A DNA stretch of 64,000 nucleotides from Tetrahymena thermophila SB210 (lineage: Eukaryota; Ciliophora; Oligohymenophorea; Hymenostomatida; Tetrahymenidae). Position numbers and translations under genes: made by a program. The stretch lies in the NCBI RefSeq assembly GCF_000189635.1, contig NW_002476559.1, positions 124,001 through 188,000 on the forward strand, written 5' to 3'. Below are positions 14,301 through 25,789 of the stretch, in pieces. How positions within the stretch are numbered: position 1 is the stretch's first letter; each line of letters begins with the position of its first letter. The notes under the pieces were generated by a model. The model worked only from the letters and a program-made list of their open reading frames with translations. It was not told the origin of the DNA and did no database searches.

Positions 14301-15811
14301 TAAAGTGAATTCATCATTTTAGTATGCAAATGCTTCAAAATATTCTGTTGGAGACGAGTATGAATTTTATTAAATATAAAAATAAAATGTTTATTTGAAT
14401 TTTAAATTAAAAAGAGAAGATAAACTTATAATGGTCAATTCTGTCTAAACAAATAGTAATTACAACAAAAGTGGACTTTACTAAAACTCCAAGAAAACTG
14501 TCCAAGATAGTGCACTTAATACAACCCAAGATTCTCCTAAAAACAAATAAAGCCAAAATGCTAATAATTTATCCATGCTTCTGCAAAGAAATTATTAATT
14601 TCCTATAAATGTTGGAAACAAAAACGTAGTCAACTCAAACAACAACTCATAAAATAATTTTAGTAAAACCAGATATTTGTCTGTATAAAGGCAGTAACAG
14701 ATTTCAAAACCATAAAATGCTACTCCTACCTTAGAAGGTATTTAATTATTTCTTTATTTATTGAATGAATCGAATAATTTTTATTATAATTTATCAAAAA
14801 ACAATAAAAGAAAAGAAGAATTTTAGAATTAGCTCATACTCAATTCACATGCGTGGAAATTCTACTCAATATAACACTAGAAATAGTAACGATAATGTGC
14901 TTAACTTGTCTCTAAATTAAGCGGCTACTTAAAATCAAAGCAAAAGAGCTTCAATAAATTCAATAAAAGTAAATATATATTTATTTTAAAAAAAACTAAT
15001 TTAACTGAATTAACAAATAAATTCATAGCAACAGCAGCCTATACCACTTTAAGAAAAGTTGATAAACATTAATTTAAACTTTCAAGGAACAAACAATACA
15101 AATACTAAAAGACTCAGAAAAAAAATAATTTCAATGCACGATACCTCTTATAATCCTACAAAATAGAATAGCTTTAATGCAGGAAAAATGAATAAAGAAA
15201 ATTCTGTTGCATCTAACTCAGGATCAAAATAAGAAATAAGAATATTTAACAATATGGAGTTTTTAAGTTATGGATCAGTAAACAACAACCTTAATAATCA
15301 TTCTTTGGAGCTTGAAATAGAAAACAATTAAAAAAATTTGCAACAAAACTACTAAACTTGTAATGGAACAAGAGGTAATAAAATAGATGTGAATAACTCA
15401 TTAGTCCTACCCAAAGGTATTCCGAGAGTTCACACAGACGAAAATGATAAAAATAACTAAAACAAAAATGGAAACAATTAAAATAAAATTAATGCAATTT
15501 AAATAAATAATAGCAATAATAGTAATGCCATAAGCCAAAGAAGTAAAAAAACAGATTAAAGCAAATCAGAAAATATAAAATTGAATAAAATTTTACCATT
15601 TTCTATCTAAACAAATTAAATAGCTAACAACAGCATGGTTGCTGGAAATATAAATAATTTACAAATTTAGTAAAACCTCAATTAAAATTCTTAAGGTGGT
15701 GGTTCTTCTTAGTCTAGTGGCAGAGTCCCTTCGTATAAATTCCGTAAAGTAAAACCAAATTAATATGAAGATTAGTTTAATCTTACAGCAAGCAACGAAG
15801 TTAATGATTGA
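11342..15811 (+). CDS. AMPK/SNF1-like Ser/Thr protein kinase with long Q/N-rich tail
   Basis: Eleven exons were deduced: 11342-11498, 11665-11732, 11921-12040, 12100-12185, 12439-12863, 13009-13794, 13853-13925, 13994-14169, 14225-14737, 14811-14968 and 15029-15811. They total 3345 nt, or 1114 residues plus TGA. After a 50-residue disordered N terminus, the catalytic domain (about 50-306) shows the G-loop [12 protein letters not shown], lysine K79 in [12 protein letters not shown] (H171, D173), DFG (D191), activation-loop [13 protein letters not shown] (T206, equivalent to AMPK T172) and [15 protein letters not shown]. All catalytic residues are present. Next comes a UBA-like stretch ([20 protein letters not shown]), as in AMPK-related kinases, then about 700 Q/N/S-rich residues without a recognised domain. 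It probably phosphorylates Ser/Thr and is probably activated by an upstream kinase at T206. AMPK-subfamily placement is good; strict alpha-subunit orthology is not shown. Confidence 0.93.
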
Positions 15812-16755
15812 TAATGCCAAAAATAAATCAAATAAGTAACAAAATAAAAAAAACAAGAACTCTTTCATTAAATTTTGATAACCAAATCAACAATCAAAAA
15901 CAATTAATTATTAATATAAATAAATAAATAATCAGATAAATTTAAATAAATAAATACAATAAACAATAATAAATTAAAATCAATAAAATTTAATAAATAA
16001 ATTGATCAAAATTAAAAAATCCGTTTCCTAACTCATTCATTAACCCATCATCTATCAATTCTTTATTGATAATTTAACTAAATAAATAAATAAATATAAT
16101 TATTCTTTTTCTCATCTTTTTCTATTTTTCCTTTCATCTAATTACTTTAAACCATTAACAACTTTGTAAGATTTAACAAAAGAAATGAAAAACAAACATA
16201 TTTACTTCACTATTTTTATATAATTAAAAGCTTTCTTATCACTTTAATGCCTATTTAACATGTATCAATAAAATGTTTGTATATACAATCCCGTATTTAT
16301 TTATATTTGTAAATTAATTAATTAATTACAATATCTTTATTTGTGAATTTTAATTTTGATGATTTTAACGTATTAATTTATTTATTTATTTCTTAAAATC
16401 CTAGTTTGCTTATCTATCTATTTAATTTTATAAGTAAAAATTTAAATAAAAATGCGATCTTAATTTGATCCTTAAAAATGCATATTTCTAAAAATATAAC
16501 ACTATTTATTAACTATATTAAATCTCATATAAACAAAACAAAAGAGTTTTCTAAGCTACTCATTTGATTAAATAAGCAATTTATTTCAATAAAATAGTCA
16601 TGGAAATATTATTATGATGAAGAAATATAAATGTTTAGATCAAATTTTATTATTTTTTCAAGAAGTTCTTTAAGAAATGCGTTTTATAAAAAGTAAGTAA
16701 TTTAAGTATAAATAATTATTTTATTATATTAATTATTATGTACAAATAATTATTA
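15812..16755. other. Convergent intergenic region
   Basis: This is AT-rich sequence between the stop of the kinase gene (+) and the stop of the small MGNC gene (-), so it should contain the two 3' UTRs and polyadenylation regions. It includes short runs such as AATAAATAAATAAAT near 16080 and TTAATTAATTAATTA near 16315. No coding potential is seen. Confidence 0.5.
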
Positions 16756-16968
16756 TCATTTTTACTATTTTTTAATTCTTTTTTATTCTTCTTCCATTAA
16801 AAATATCTTCTCTAATTGCTCAACAGTAGGAGCAGATCTCACAACAATACCCTTATAAAAAGGCCTTACATAAGTAACTTCGCCTTCAAATTCTCTTTCC
16901 TCTGCTTCTTTGAGAGTTTAGGTATTTGGTTAGTTAACAACTGTTGTACTAGTAAGGCAGTTTCCCAT
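16756..16968 (-). CDS. Small 70-residue protein with N-terminal acylation motif (MGNC)
   Basis: A single exon of 71 codons on the minus strand begins MGNCLTSTTVVNQP and ends with TGA at 16756-16758. Gly2 followed by Asn3 and Cys4 is the classical arrangement for N-myristoylation at Gly2 with palmitoylation at Cys4, so the product is probably anchored to the cytosolic face of a membrane. The rest is hydrophilic: an acidic stretch (KEAEEREFEGE), a central VTYVRPFYKGIVVRSAPTVE, and a Glu/Lys/Gln-rich tail predicted to be helical. No transmembrane segment or known domain is present. It lies 386 nt downstream of the TLDc gene on the same strand. The function is not recognised. The clean start, varied codons and terminal TGA argue for a real gene. 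Confidence 0.65.
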
Positions 16969-17354
16969 AATTATGAGAGGTTTTTATTATTTTAAAAGTT
17001 TTAGAAAATCTTTATATATTTTGTTAATTCGAATAGAATTTTATTTATTTATTAATTAATTTATGATTAAGAAATGCCAAATGATTTGATAGATAAATAT
17101 TTAATAATTCATATAGAAGTTTAAGAATTAATTTAAAAGGTAGAATATTAATTAATTAATTAACAAACATACAATAAATACAATAAACTCAAATCAATGA
17201 TATAATTAATAAATATTGATTGAATGACTTAATTCACTTTAATATAAATATCAAAATTAATTAATAAAATGATTGAATGAATGAATAAAAGAAAGAAAGA
17301 GGAATATTAATTAGTAAAGTAGAATAATTTAAGTTATATAATTTTATTTATTTT
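16969..17354. other. Short intergenic stretch
   Basis: AT-rich spacer between two minus-strand genes: the 3' end of the RING/B-box/TLDc gene and the start of the MGNC gene. It is expected to hold the MGNC promoter. No feature is recognised beyond short TTAA/TTAATTAA runs. Confidence 0.5.
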
Positions 17355-20300
17355 TCACATAGTCAAAGAATAGACCTCTATTTCAGAAACATTCCAGTCT
17401 GTGTATTATCCAGCTAAAATCTTATCGCTTACTATATTAGAATCAATTTTATATGCATATCCTAGATTGGAACAACTTTTTTCTGGATTATCAAAGCTTT
17501 AATTTTATTGAAAAAATATAATTAAAAATATTAACTAAATTGGATGGAATTTTTGAATTACTTTATGATTAAATCTTGCTTGCCATTTAGTGTACTTCCC
17601 AAGCAAGGATTTTTAGAGTTTTAATATATAGATATAAATTTCTTTTCTGGTCTAATCTCAAATTTAGTTGGCGGGATGTTTTATGAGTTTTAAGCTGTAA
17701 AAATATAACATTTGTCTGTTGTTGAGTACTGATCACTTCTGCAAAAAGCTATTGGTAAATAGTATCCAAAAATATGCTCCCCATTGGCTTTCACAAAAGT
17801 TATTGTTGGGCCTTACCCATCACATTTTCTGTGGAATATCTGACTATTTGCTCCGTCTTCTGTCAATCTGTATAGTAATTTAGCCTTTTTAATATTCGGA
17901 GGTAAAATTTTAGTACACTAAGGATTTGTTTATAAGCTGTAAGTAAAAATATGGCTATCACTAAATACACTCAATTAATTAACATTTAAGGAAGCCTATT
18001 ATTCTACTTAGTTATTATTGTGTTAAGCAAAACCTGTGTTAATTTCCTACAATTATTCTTATTGCTATATCAAGATATATTGATTATTACTGTTGTTATT
18101 ACTATTATTATGAGGAAACGTGGGTGCAAAATTTTATGATTAAGTCTTATAGATTTATTACTACTAAGCTGTGTTGTTGCTACTTGTGTTATTGCTTGTT
18201 CTTTCTATGTAAGAAGATTAGACTTATTCCTAATTTTAGAAACTTAGCTAAGTAGGAGTGGGTAAGTTAAACGAATTATCATCAGGGTTATTTTGATATT
18301 AGTTGTTTTGATTTATTTGATTAAATTCAAATTCTCCCCTTTAGTTAAATTATTGCTGTTGCATTTAATATTGAGTTCCGTTATTTATTGTATTAAACAC
18401 TGTTACTTGTTCTTGCTTTTGTTCTTGATTGTTATTGGTAAAATTCTAACTACTAGGAGTGAAACTAAATTAAGAATTTAATACATTATTATCGTTCTAT
18501 GAGCTGCTTGTTTAATTTTATGAGTTGGAAGATATAAGTTGTTGTTATTAGTTTTATTCTATAGTTTGAGGCATTACTTATAAATATTGTTACTCATAAT
18601 TTTATTGTTGTTATTATATTTATTATTACTAATTTGTTACTTAATTTTAATTAATAATGGCAATTGGTTGAGCCATTTGTCTCACATCTGGAGATTTCTC
18701 AAAAGATGGAGCTTTTTGTAAATTTTAATTTTATGATTAACTTCTACTTATATTTAAATTTTATTAATTCTATTCAAGAATTATGTTTTTATTCTAAGAT
18801 TCGTTGATTGAAATACTGTTTTTTAATTACTATTCATAACTTTTGTTAGCTTATAAATTATTTAAGCTAGTATTATTGCTTTGTTAAATATTATTTATTC
18901 TTTAATCTTCTTAGTTTTAGTATTATTATGATGGATGCTATACTTAATTATTATTATTACCGTTATTAAAGCTTGAAACAATTTATTGATTCAAATTAAA
19001 TTATTTATCTCCTACTTGATCATGAGAGATGTCATTTTAAATTTAGTTAGAAACATTAAATTATTGAGGGAAATAATTAGTAGGAGGAGATTAAATGTTT
19101 GACTAATTTTCTAAATATTGACTGTTTATTTGCTATTTAACTATTGGGCTTAATTGATTTTATTATTTAAACGGTGAAAATGCATCTGGTTCATGCTAAT
19201 AATTATAAATAGAGGATCTCTAATTTTAAAATAAAGTATCGTTTGTTTTTTCAACCTCATTGATAGACTATTATTATTTTTAAACTAAGCTTCCAGTTAA
19301 AATCTACTGCTGCTACCCTTATTAACCATAGCTTTTTTAGAGCTATATTTGCTATTCATAATTTAATTAATTATTGACTTAGTAATTTTGAAATTGTTGA
19401 CTTCCATTAATTAACATTTACTGTTGATTTGGAATTATAGAAAATTATTGAAGTTAGTTAGTGTTCATTTGTTGTTGTTATTATTATTGTTCTTATTGTT
19501 GTTATTGTATTAGTTGCTATTACTAATAAGATGAATGAATGTCTTTTCTTATCAAGTTTTAATCATTGCTTATTGTATTTAAATCCACTAAATATTGCTG
19601 ATTGTAAGAACCAGATATTTGCTTCTCTTTTTCTTGGCCTAGCTGTTAGAAATAAGAAGTTTAGTCTAAAATTTAACCACTTTAGATTTTTTTTAGTTAT
19701 TCTTCATTTTGCTATGATGAAACCAAGGGAGATTCGTTTGTATAAACATTCGAAGTTAGTTAAGAAAAAGCAGCAGTTTAACTTGATTATAATAAATTTT
19801 ATGAAGTAGGTGTTTAGGCTTTTTCAGCTTTGAGAGTAGGCGTTGAATTCTAAGAAGCTTATTAAAGTTACTGCTAACTATTTTAAATCAACTTTAAATC
19901 TGAACTTTGTCTGATTTAATGAAGATTTTAATATGATAAAGATTTTTACTGCTAATTAAATTATGTACTTTATAGATTGCTACTTATAGGCACTCCTACA
20001 GATGATTAGATTGGAGTATTCTTAAGGTTTGAATTTGAGCTATTTTGTTTAAGTGCCCTCATGTCATGTTAGCTCTTGTAAGTAGCAGATTTAGTTTGAA
20101 ATTCATTTACATTAATGTACATAGGTGATTCTGACCTATTTCTATTATGGTTGTTATCTTAGATATTACTAAATTATTCAAATTTATCCCTTATCTCGCT
20201 AATTGGATTCTATTCAAAATTATTATTTTAAGATGTTGTTTAGTAATTTTCCTCTCCCTTTTAGCTACCTCTGCTTTGATAATTACTATTCTTTTTAGCT

Positions 20301-22786
20301 TATCCTTTATCCTTAACAAATGGATTATAACCACTACTTCTTTTTGGAGTTATTTAAGATTTATAATTGCCAGAGTATCCCAAGTTACTATTAAATCCCT
20401 GCTGTTTATTAAAAGAATTAGGAGTAACACTTCTTCTAGAGTTGTTTTCATTAAAATTTGGGCTTATGTTTGTTTTTATTTCCAAGCCTTTATTGAGTGA
20501 TTTTTAACTAGGAGCAGGACTTAAAGCAGAGTTTGTAGGTTTTTTAACATTATTATTTTAAACTAGGTCATTTTAAAGGGGTGTCTATTTCTATTTTGGA
20601 GTAGCTTAGCTAAGCTGCTTATTGCTTGAAAAATTTAAAGAACTTCTGCTTGGTTTTAATCGCTTTACCATCCTTTCTTTTTAATGAGGTTCTGTACTTA
20701 AAGGAGATATTGGTCCTAAATTAAATTAAATAATAATAATTATAAATAATACGAATAATGCTATAAAGATGACAAATTAAATATGCCACAAAAAATCTTA
20801 AATATTTAAATATACTTACTTTAAGCTTACGATATTCCCTCAGCTAGTGTATTCATTTTGTTTGCCATTTCTTTCCATTAATACTCTTTAGAAGAACACT
20901 TGACATTACTAAGGTAGCTTTTCTAATTTGGGCTCTTTTTTACTGCTTTTGGAGTTGTTTATGCCTAAACTTCTTTCTAAAATAAAGAAAAAATAATATG
21001 ATGATTAATTTACAATAAAAAATGTACCTATTACATAATAGGAGAGCGAGATCTTGATTAAGTTTTTGCAGTATTTAGAGTTGTATTTATATTTATATTT
21101 GTGTTATTATTTGTTGGCTACTTTTTAGCAGATGTTTATTGGGTTTAGATCATAGCTGAAGCTAAGTAGCTCTTTACTTTGCTTTTTCCTAAATTCTAGA
21201 GTTCATTTTAAATTTAATGCCTGCTATTCATTTCCACTATTTCTATTGTATCACACTTAAGAACAGGTGTTTTAATTTAAAAGTTCTTTATTGAATTCTT
21301 CAACATATTCTGAATGCTAAAAAGATAGATTGTTGTTTCCTGCTAAGCTGATTCCTGTGCTCTATCCAATTCGCTATATTCTTTGATGCAATTTTTTAAA
21401 AACTACAAATTTTCTTATTTGCTTTCATAGTCCTAATTTTTATAAAAAAGTATATTTTTAATTAAATAAAAACAAATAATTCGAAATGATATTTTAGTAA
21501 TTAATTGATGTTTATTTATTTATTTATTTATTCTCCATACTCAATTTATCTTATATAAAATCTTTCTTTCACTTTAATATTAGGTATCCAACTATACTTA
21601 TTTTCCATTCTAGTTATAAACAAAAATAACTTTGCTACCTTAAAAGATGTGTCATGAAAATTTTATATATGAGACAGAGCTTCTTCTTCTCTTTTTTAGA
21701 TGATTTGAATCAGTTTGTCAAATTCTTGCTAAATCATGCTCCTGTATTAATTAACTAATTACTATAGCTTATTTTTGTTAAATTGACAGTTTTTTATAGC
21801 CTCATCAATCAGAGATACTTTTTCTCTGCAAGAGTTTATAAATATTAAATTATCTTCTCTCAAATGTTAGAGCGCTTATTTGATAGGAACTACATTATGC
21901 TTTTTATGTATCTGCGTTTGATACACACATTATACACAACACAATAGTCTTTCTGTATTGCAAAATAAGCTAATTTCTTCACCATGCTCACAACATATAT
22001 TGGCTTCTATAATCTATGGCTTTAACGTCTTTTTATTCAATGTAAATTATTTTAGTATAAAAAAAATCTTTAAATTAGAAAATGAAATTACTTCAAAAAT
22101 AGGATTTTCTGATTCATAATTTTCGCTAACTTACTGAGCTGATTATTTGGATAAAGATTTTTTAAGAAACGATGAGTTAGTTTGCTCATTATTACTACCA
22201 ATTTTATTTTGCTTCAAACTCCTTTTCAAAGGAGATTGTTATAAACTATAATTTTATAATGACTATCCAGCCTAGCTTTAAAGTATTTGCTCTTCATTTC
22301 CTATATTAAATAATATTTAAAATAAAATAAAACATTTATTTACTATTTTATCTCAATCTTAATTTACTTTATGGAGGAGAGTTATTTATTACTTAAGACT
22401 CCTAAATTTTATTTTCTCTTTAAGGACTGCCCACTATTTATTATATTAAGATAATTAAATCATTTAAATGGATCTTAAAACCTAAAATTGATAAATATTA
22501 TACATCTATAGAGCTCAGTAATATTGCTAAATTATGTAATTTATTTGCATGATCTACATTCTATTTATTATATAGTTTCGCTTGAAATACTGTTGATAAG
22601 ATTTATCTTTGACTAATCAGCACAGTTCCAACATATTGAATGATTACACTACAAAAAAAGAGGATTCTAATTTATAATATTACAAAATATACACTAATAG
22701 TTGCCGTTAAAGCTGCCAACTGTCTAAGATTAGACAAGATTCTTTTAACTAAAATTTTATTGCAGCGTTAATTTGCTTTGACTCAT
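17355..22786 (-). CDS. RING / B-box / coiled-coil / Q-rich / TLDc protein (TRIM-like)
   Basis: Multi-exon minus-strand gene starting MSQSKLTLQQN (ATG at 22784-22786) and ending with TGA at 17355-17357. The domain order is as follows. A RING finger lies near 22700-22510 (CIFCNII, QCNHSICWNCADQ, IECRSCKQI). A B-box follows near 22010-21900 (CCEHGEEISLFC, LLCCVQCV, HKKHNVV), then a coiled-coil-like helix rich in E, K and Q to about 21620. A very long Q/N/S-rich region, partly poly-Q encoded by TAA/TAG/CAA, spans 21430-18000. A C-terminal TLDc domain lies at 17930-17355 (LLYRLTEDGANSQIFHRKC, HIFGYYLPIAFCRSDQYS, DWNVSEIEVYSL). RING plus B-box suggests a TRIM-like E3 ubiquitin ligase; TLDc domains occur in OXR1/NCOA7-type stress proteins and V-ATPase regulators. 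At least five introns are inferred. The fusion rests on continuous frames and matching intron phases, though splitting into two genes cannot be fully excluded. Confidence 0.82.
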
Positions 22787-23180
22787 AACTATTTTAAGAA
22801 ATACTAATGATAAAAATGGATCAAACCTTCCTTCTAAGTCTTTACTTCTTTGTTAGCAAAATTAATTTTTGTTTATAATTTGATTATATTTGTTTCTGTT
22901 GAAAATCTACCAAATCAATAATCAATAAATATATAAAAGCTTAGAAACTATTTAATTCTCTGTCAAAAATTAGGTCTGTCTTTTTTTCTTTTTTATTTAG
23001 AAATTTGTTTAATACATTAATTAACCAATAACTAACTTACCATACTTTAAAATATCCATTAAATTTATCAAATTTTTTATTCGTTAAATCTTAACAATTT
23101 TCATTTTTATAACTTTTATTATTTACCAATTATTTTTACTATCATTTTTTAGCGAATATACTAATCAATTCATATACAAA

Positions 23181-23225
23181 GAAGATATATATTTTAATAT
23201 AAAAAGAAGATATATATTTTAATAT
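23181..23225. repeat. 25-nt tandem duplication (two copies)
   Basis: The 20-mer GAAGATATATATTTTAATAT occurs at 23181-23200 and again at 23206-23225, with AAAAA between, giving two perfect copies at a 25-nt period. It is non-coding and most likely a replication-slippage duplication. Confidence 0.8.
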
Positions 23226-23694
23226 AAGGATTTATTTATCTAATTATTTTTCATTTTGAATTTATTTTATCCCAAAAATAATTTTTTGACACCTTTATTG
23301 CTGGTCGGTTAATATTATAAATCTAAATTATTAACTAAAAAATTTATTTTAAATGTTTTGAAGCAATAATTATTTTTTGTACAATTCAAGACAGACTTCA
23401 TTTTTATACTCGTTCACATATCAAGTTTAATAAATATTTTATTTAAAAATTTTATAAAAAATGAAAATATACAAATAAACGTTTATCGATCTTTCATATT
23501 AATTTATTTAATAATACAAGTTTTTTATCAACACCATTTAAATAAATAAGTATTTCAAACCATTAATTCGTATAAGAGTTGCTACTGAAGTTAAAGCTTT
23601 ATTATCTAATTTGAAAGAATGTTAAAAATTTAAATCTTCTTTTCTTAAATTAACAATAAACTGAGAAACTTCTAGTCAAATTAATTTTCATTCT

Positions 23695-23945
23695 TCAATA
23701 TCAATTATTTTTTGAATATTATTTGTTACTTTATTATCCTATATCTTCTTCATTATCTTCTTTTTCTACATTTTCATTATTTTAGGAATCTATTTCTTTA
23801 TTTCCTGATTCATCAGAAGAATCTTTCTAATTATTTAATCAAAATTTTATTTGGATGCATAATATTTTAATTTTTTAGCTAAACGATCTAACTTAACAAT
23901 AATTGTTTATATTACTAGATCTATTATTTTTTTAATGTCAAATAA
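23695..23945 (-). pseudogene. Possible decayed gene fragment with acidic tail
   Basis: One minus-strand frame gives a hydrophobic/basic stretch (IIDLVIQTIIVKLDRLAKKL) ending near NFDQ. A different frame then continues as a Ser/Asp/Glu-rich acidic tail (NNQKDSSDESGNKEIDSQNN) that ends in TGA. The switch between coding-like frames suggests either a small frameshifted relic or two exons lacking visible splice signals. The product is not recognisable, and because TGA is the only stop, open frames in this AT-rich DNA occur easily by chance. Confidence 0.25.
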
Positions 23946-24599
23946 CATTTGATTAAAATCTTCTATATAATATATATTATTTCATTTAAAGATTAAATAT
24001 TTTTATCAAAAAATATGTATATGATTTAATGATAGGGTGCTAAACTATATTTTATAAAAATAATAATTTAAAAAAATGCAAAAACAAAAATGAAGAATTT
24101 TTAATCAATTTGTTAAAAAATTAAAATTTTTTTACATTTTTAAAACTGAATAATTTTATAAAATAATTTTTTAATTTTTAATTAGTTCTTTCTTTAAAAA
24201 TAATTAAATTCTTAACAAATATTTTATATAATCCAAAAATCTGTAATAAACATAAAACTTAATATTTGTGATTAAGCATTCAAATTAAAAAATCATAGAT
24301 CATAGCTTTTATGATATAAATACAATTAATAGATAGTTTATTAATTATTCTAATTTTTTTACATCTAACCCAAGAATTTAATAAATTCTTGCAATTTAAT
24401 AGCCAATAGAATTAAAAAATTTAAGCGGTCTTTTTATTCTTCTTTTTTACTTCTTTAATTATTTAATTTATTTACAATGAAGAAGTCAATCAATATTGAT
24501 GAAAATATTTTGAAAATATTATTTTACAAAACCATACCTAACTAATATAAAAATAAAAATAATTAAATATTATGATGCTTGTATTTCAAAAATAAATTT

Positions 24600-24800
24600 A
24601 TTTCGTTTATATTGGAATTATTTTTAACTCTATTTTAACAAAATTTGTTTCATTAATATGAAGTTTTACATGATTTTTATAATTAGAAACTACTTTTTAA
24701 AAATTTTACAGTTCTTGATAGAAAAGCTCAATGAATGCTCATTTAATATTATTGAAATAATCAAATTTTAAATCTAAGTTTTAAAAATACAAATTATGAT
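24600..24800 (-). pseudogene. Possible gene relic interrupted by in-frame TGA
   Basis: The minus strand reads LDLKFDYFNNIK, then TGA, then AFIELFYQELQNFQKVVSNY, then about 35 further residues before another TGA. The composition, mixed hydrophobic and charged, looks like protein rather than translated intergenic DNA, and the first TGA falls within it. No family is recognised. A decayed mobile-element open reading frame is one possibility. Confidence 0.25.
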
Positions 24801-24944
24801 GATAATAAAATAACCAATAAAAACCTATCAAAGTATATATTGTTAGTTTGTTAATTACTAATTGTTTTTAGTTTTAAATAAAATAATTTTGAATTGAAAG
24901 TAAAAATTCTGATTGTTATAAAAAAAAATATAATATCCTTAAAA

Positions 24945-24980
24945 TAAGTAAGTAAGTAAATAAATAAATAAATAAATAAT
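24945..24980. repeat. TAAG/TAAA tetranucleotide microsatellite
   Basis: A run of AAGT units grading into AAAT units, then AATAATAATA, in intergenic DNA. Simple sequence of no evident function. Confidence 0.8.
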
Positions 24981-25789
24981 AATATATTTATGATTTTTAT
25001 TTTATCTATGCACCAAATTTAGACATTATTTTTTTTAATAATTCTTCTTTTATTCAGTTATTTCATTCTTTTTTATTACTTTTTATACATGCTCTCAAAA
25101 TAACTATTTCTCATTTTTTAATTAATTAATGTAAATCTTCAGATATAAGTACTTCAGCACATTTTAAGGTAAAAAGTATGAGATGTAATTATTAGCCCTA
25201 AAGAGTAATAAATTTTTTTGATCATATTTCACCAAATCAATAGAATTTACAGTAGATTACATACAAATAATTGAATAAAATAAAGTAATAAAATTAATTT
25301 TAAATTCTAATTAATTGGATTATACAAAAAATTATATTAGCTACAATGCCTTATTAATTCATACAAAATAAGAATATTTTTTTTCGATAAAATTTATACA
25401 TTGATTAAATCTTATTTCAGTAAAATCAAATTTTGATTTTATTGTTTAAAAAAGAAATTCTTGTTTGGTTAGGGAGGTTATTTATTAATTAATTAATTTA
25501 TACTTAAAATTCATATCATCTTACCAAATTTATTAGCATATAGATTACCATATTTTAATTATTTGATCCATATTCTTACGTTATTTAAATAAAAATCATA
25601 CATAACCAAAAATTAATCTAAAGGAATATTGTTTAAACAGACAAATCTGAATTCTTTTCTCAATATTTCATAATAAAGCAGATTGGATCTTTTTTTAAAA
25701 AAGAACACTTGTATTTATTTACATATAAATTATTTATTTAAAAATCTAAAAAAAACTAGAAAACTTAAAAAAGCAACATACATACAAAC

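Larger units (their letters stand above)
22787..25789. other. Divergent intergenic region with decayed coding traces
   Basis: 3.0 kb between the TLDc gene (-) and the first vWA gene (+). Its two ends should hold promoters. The middle contains a 25-nt tandem duplication (23181-23225), an acidic minus-strand reading near 23700-23950, an interrupted minus-strand reading near 24600-24800, and a TAAG/TAAA microsatellite near 24945-24980. Nothing in it is an intact gene that I can support. Confidence 0.5.

Noticed and set aside
18293-18481. Short hydrophobic open frame on the plus strand
   Set aside because: Antisense of poly-Q/N coding sequence in the TLDc gene.
20147-20500. 117-codon hydrophobic open frame on the plus strand, resembling a membrane protein
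   Set aside because: It is antisense to the Q/N-rich linker of the RING/B-box/TLDc gene, whose minus-strand frame runs continuously through it. Leu/Ile-rich antisense readings are expected opposite CAA/AAT-rich coding sequence.
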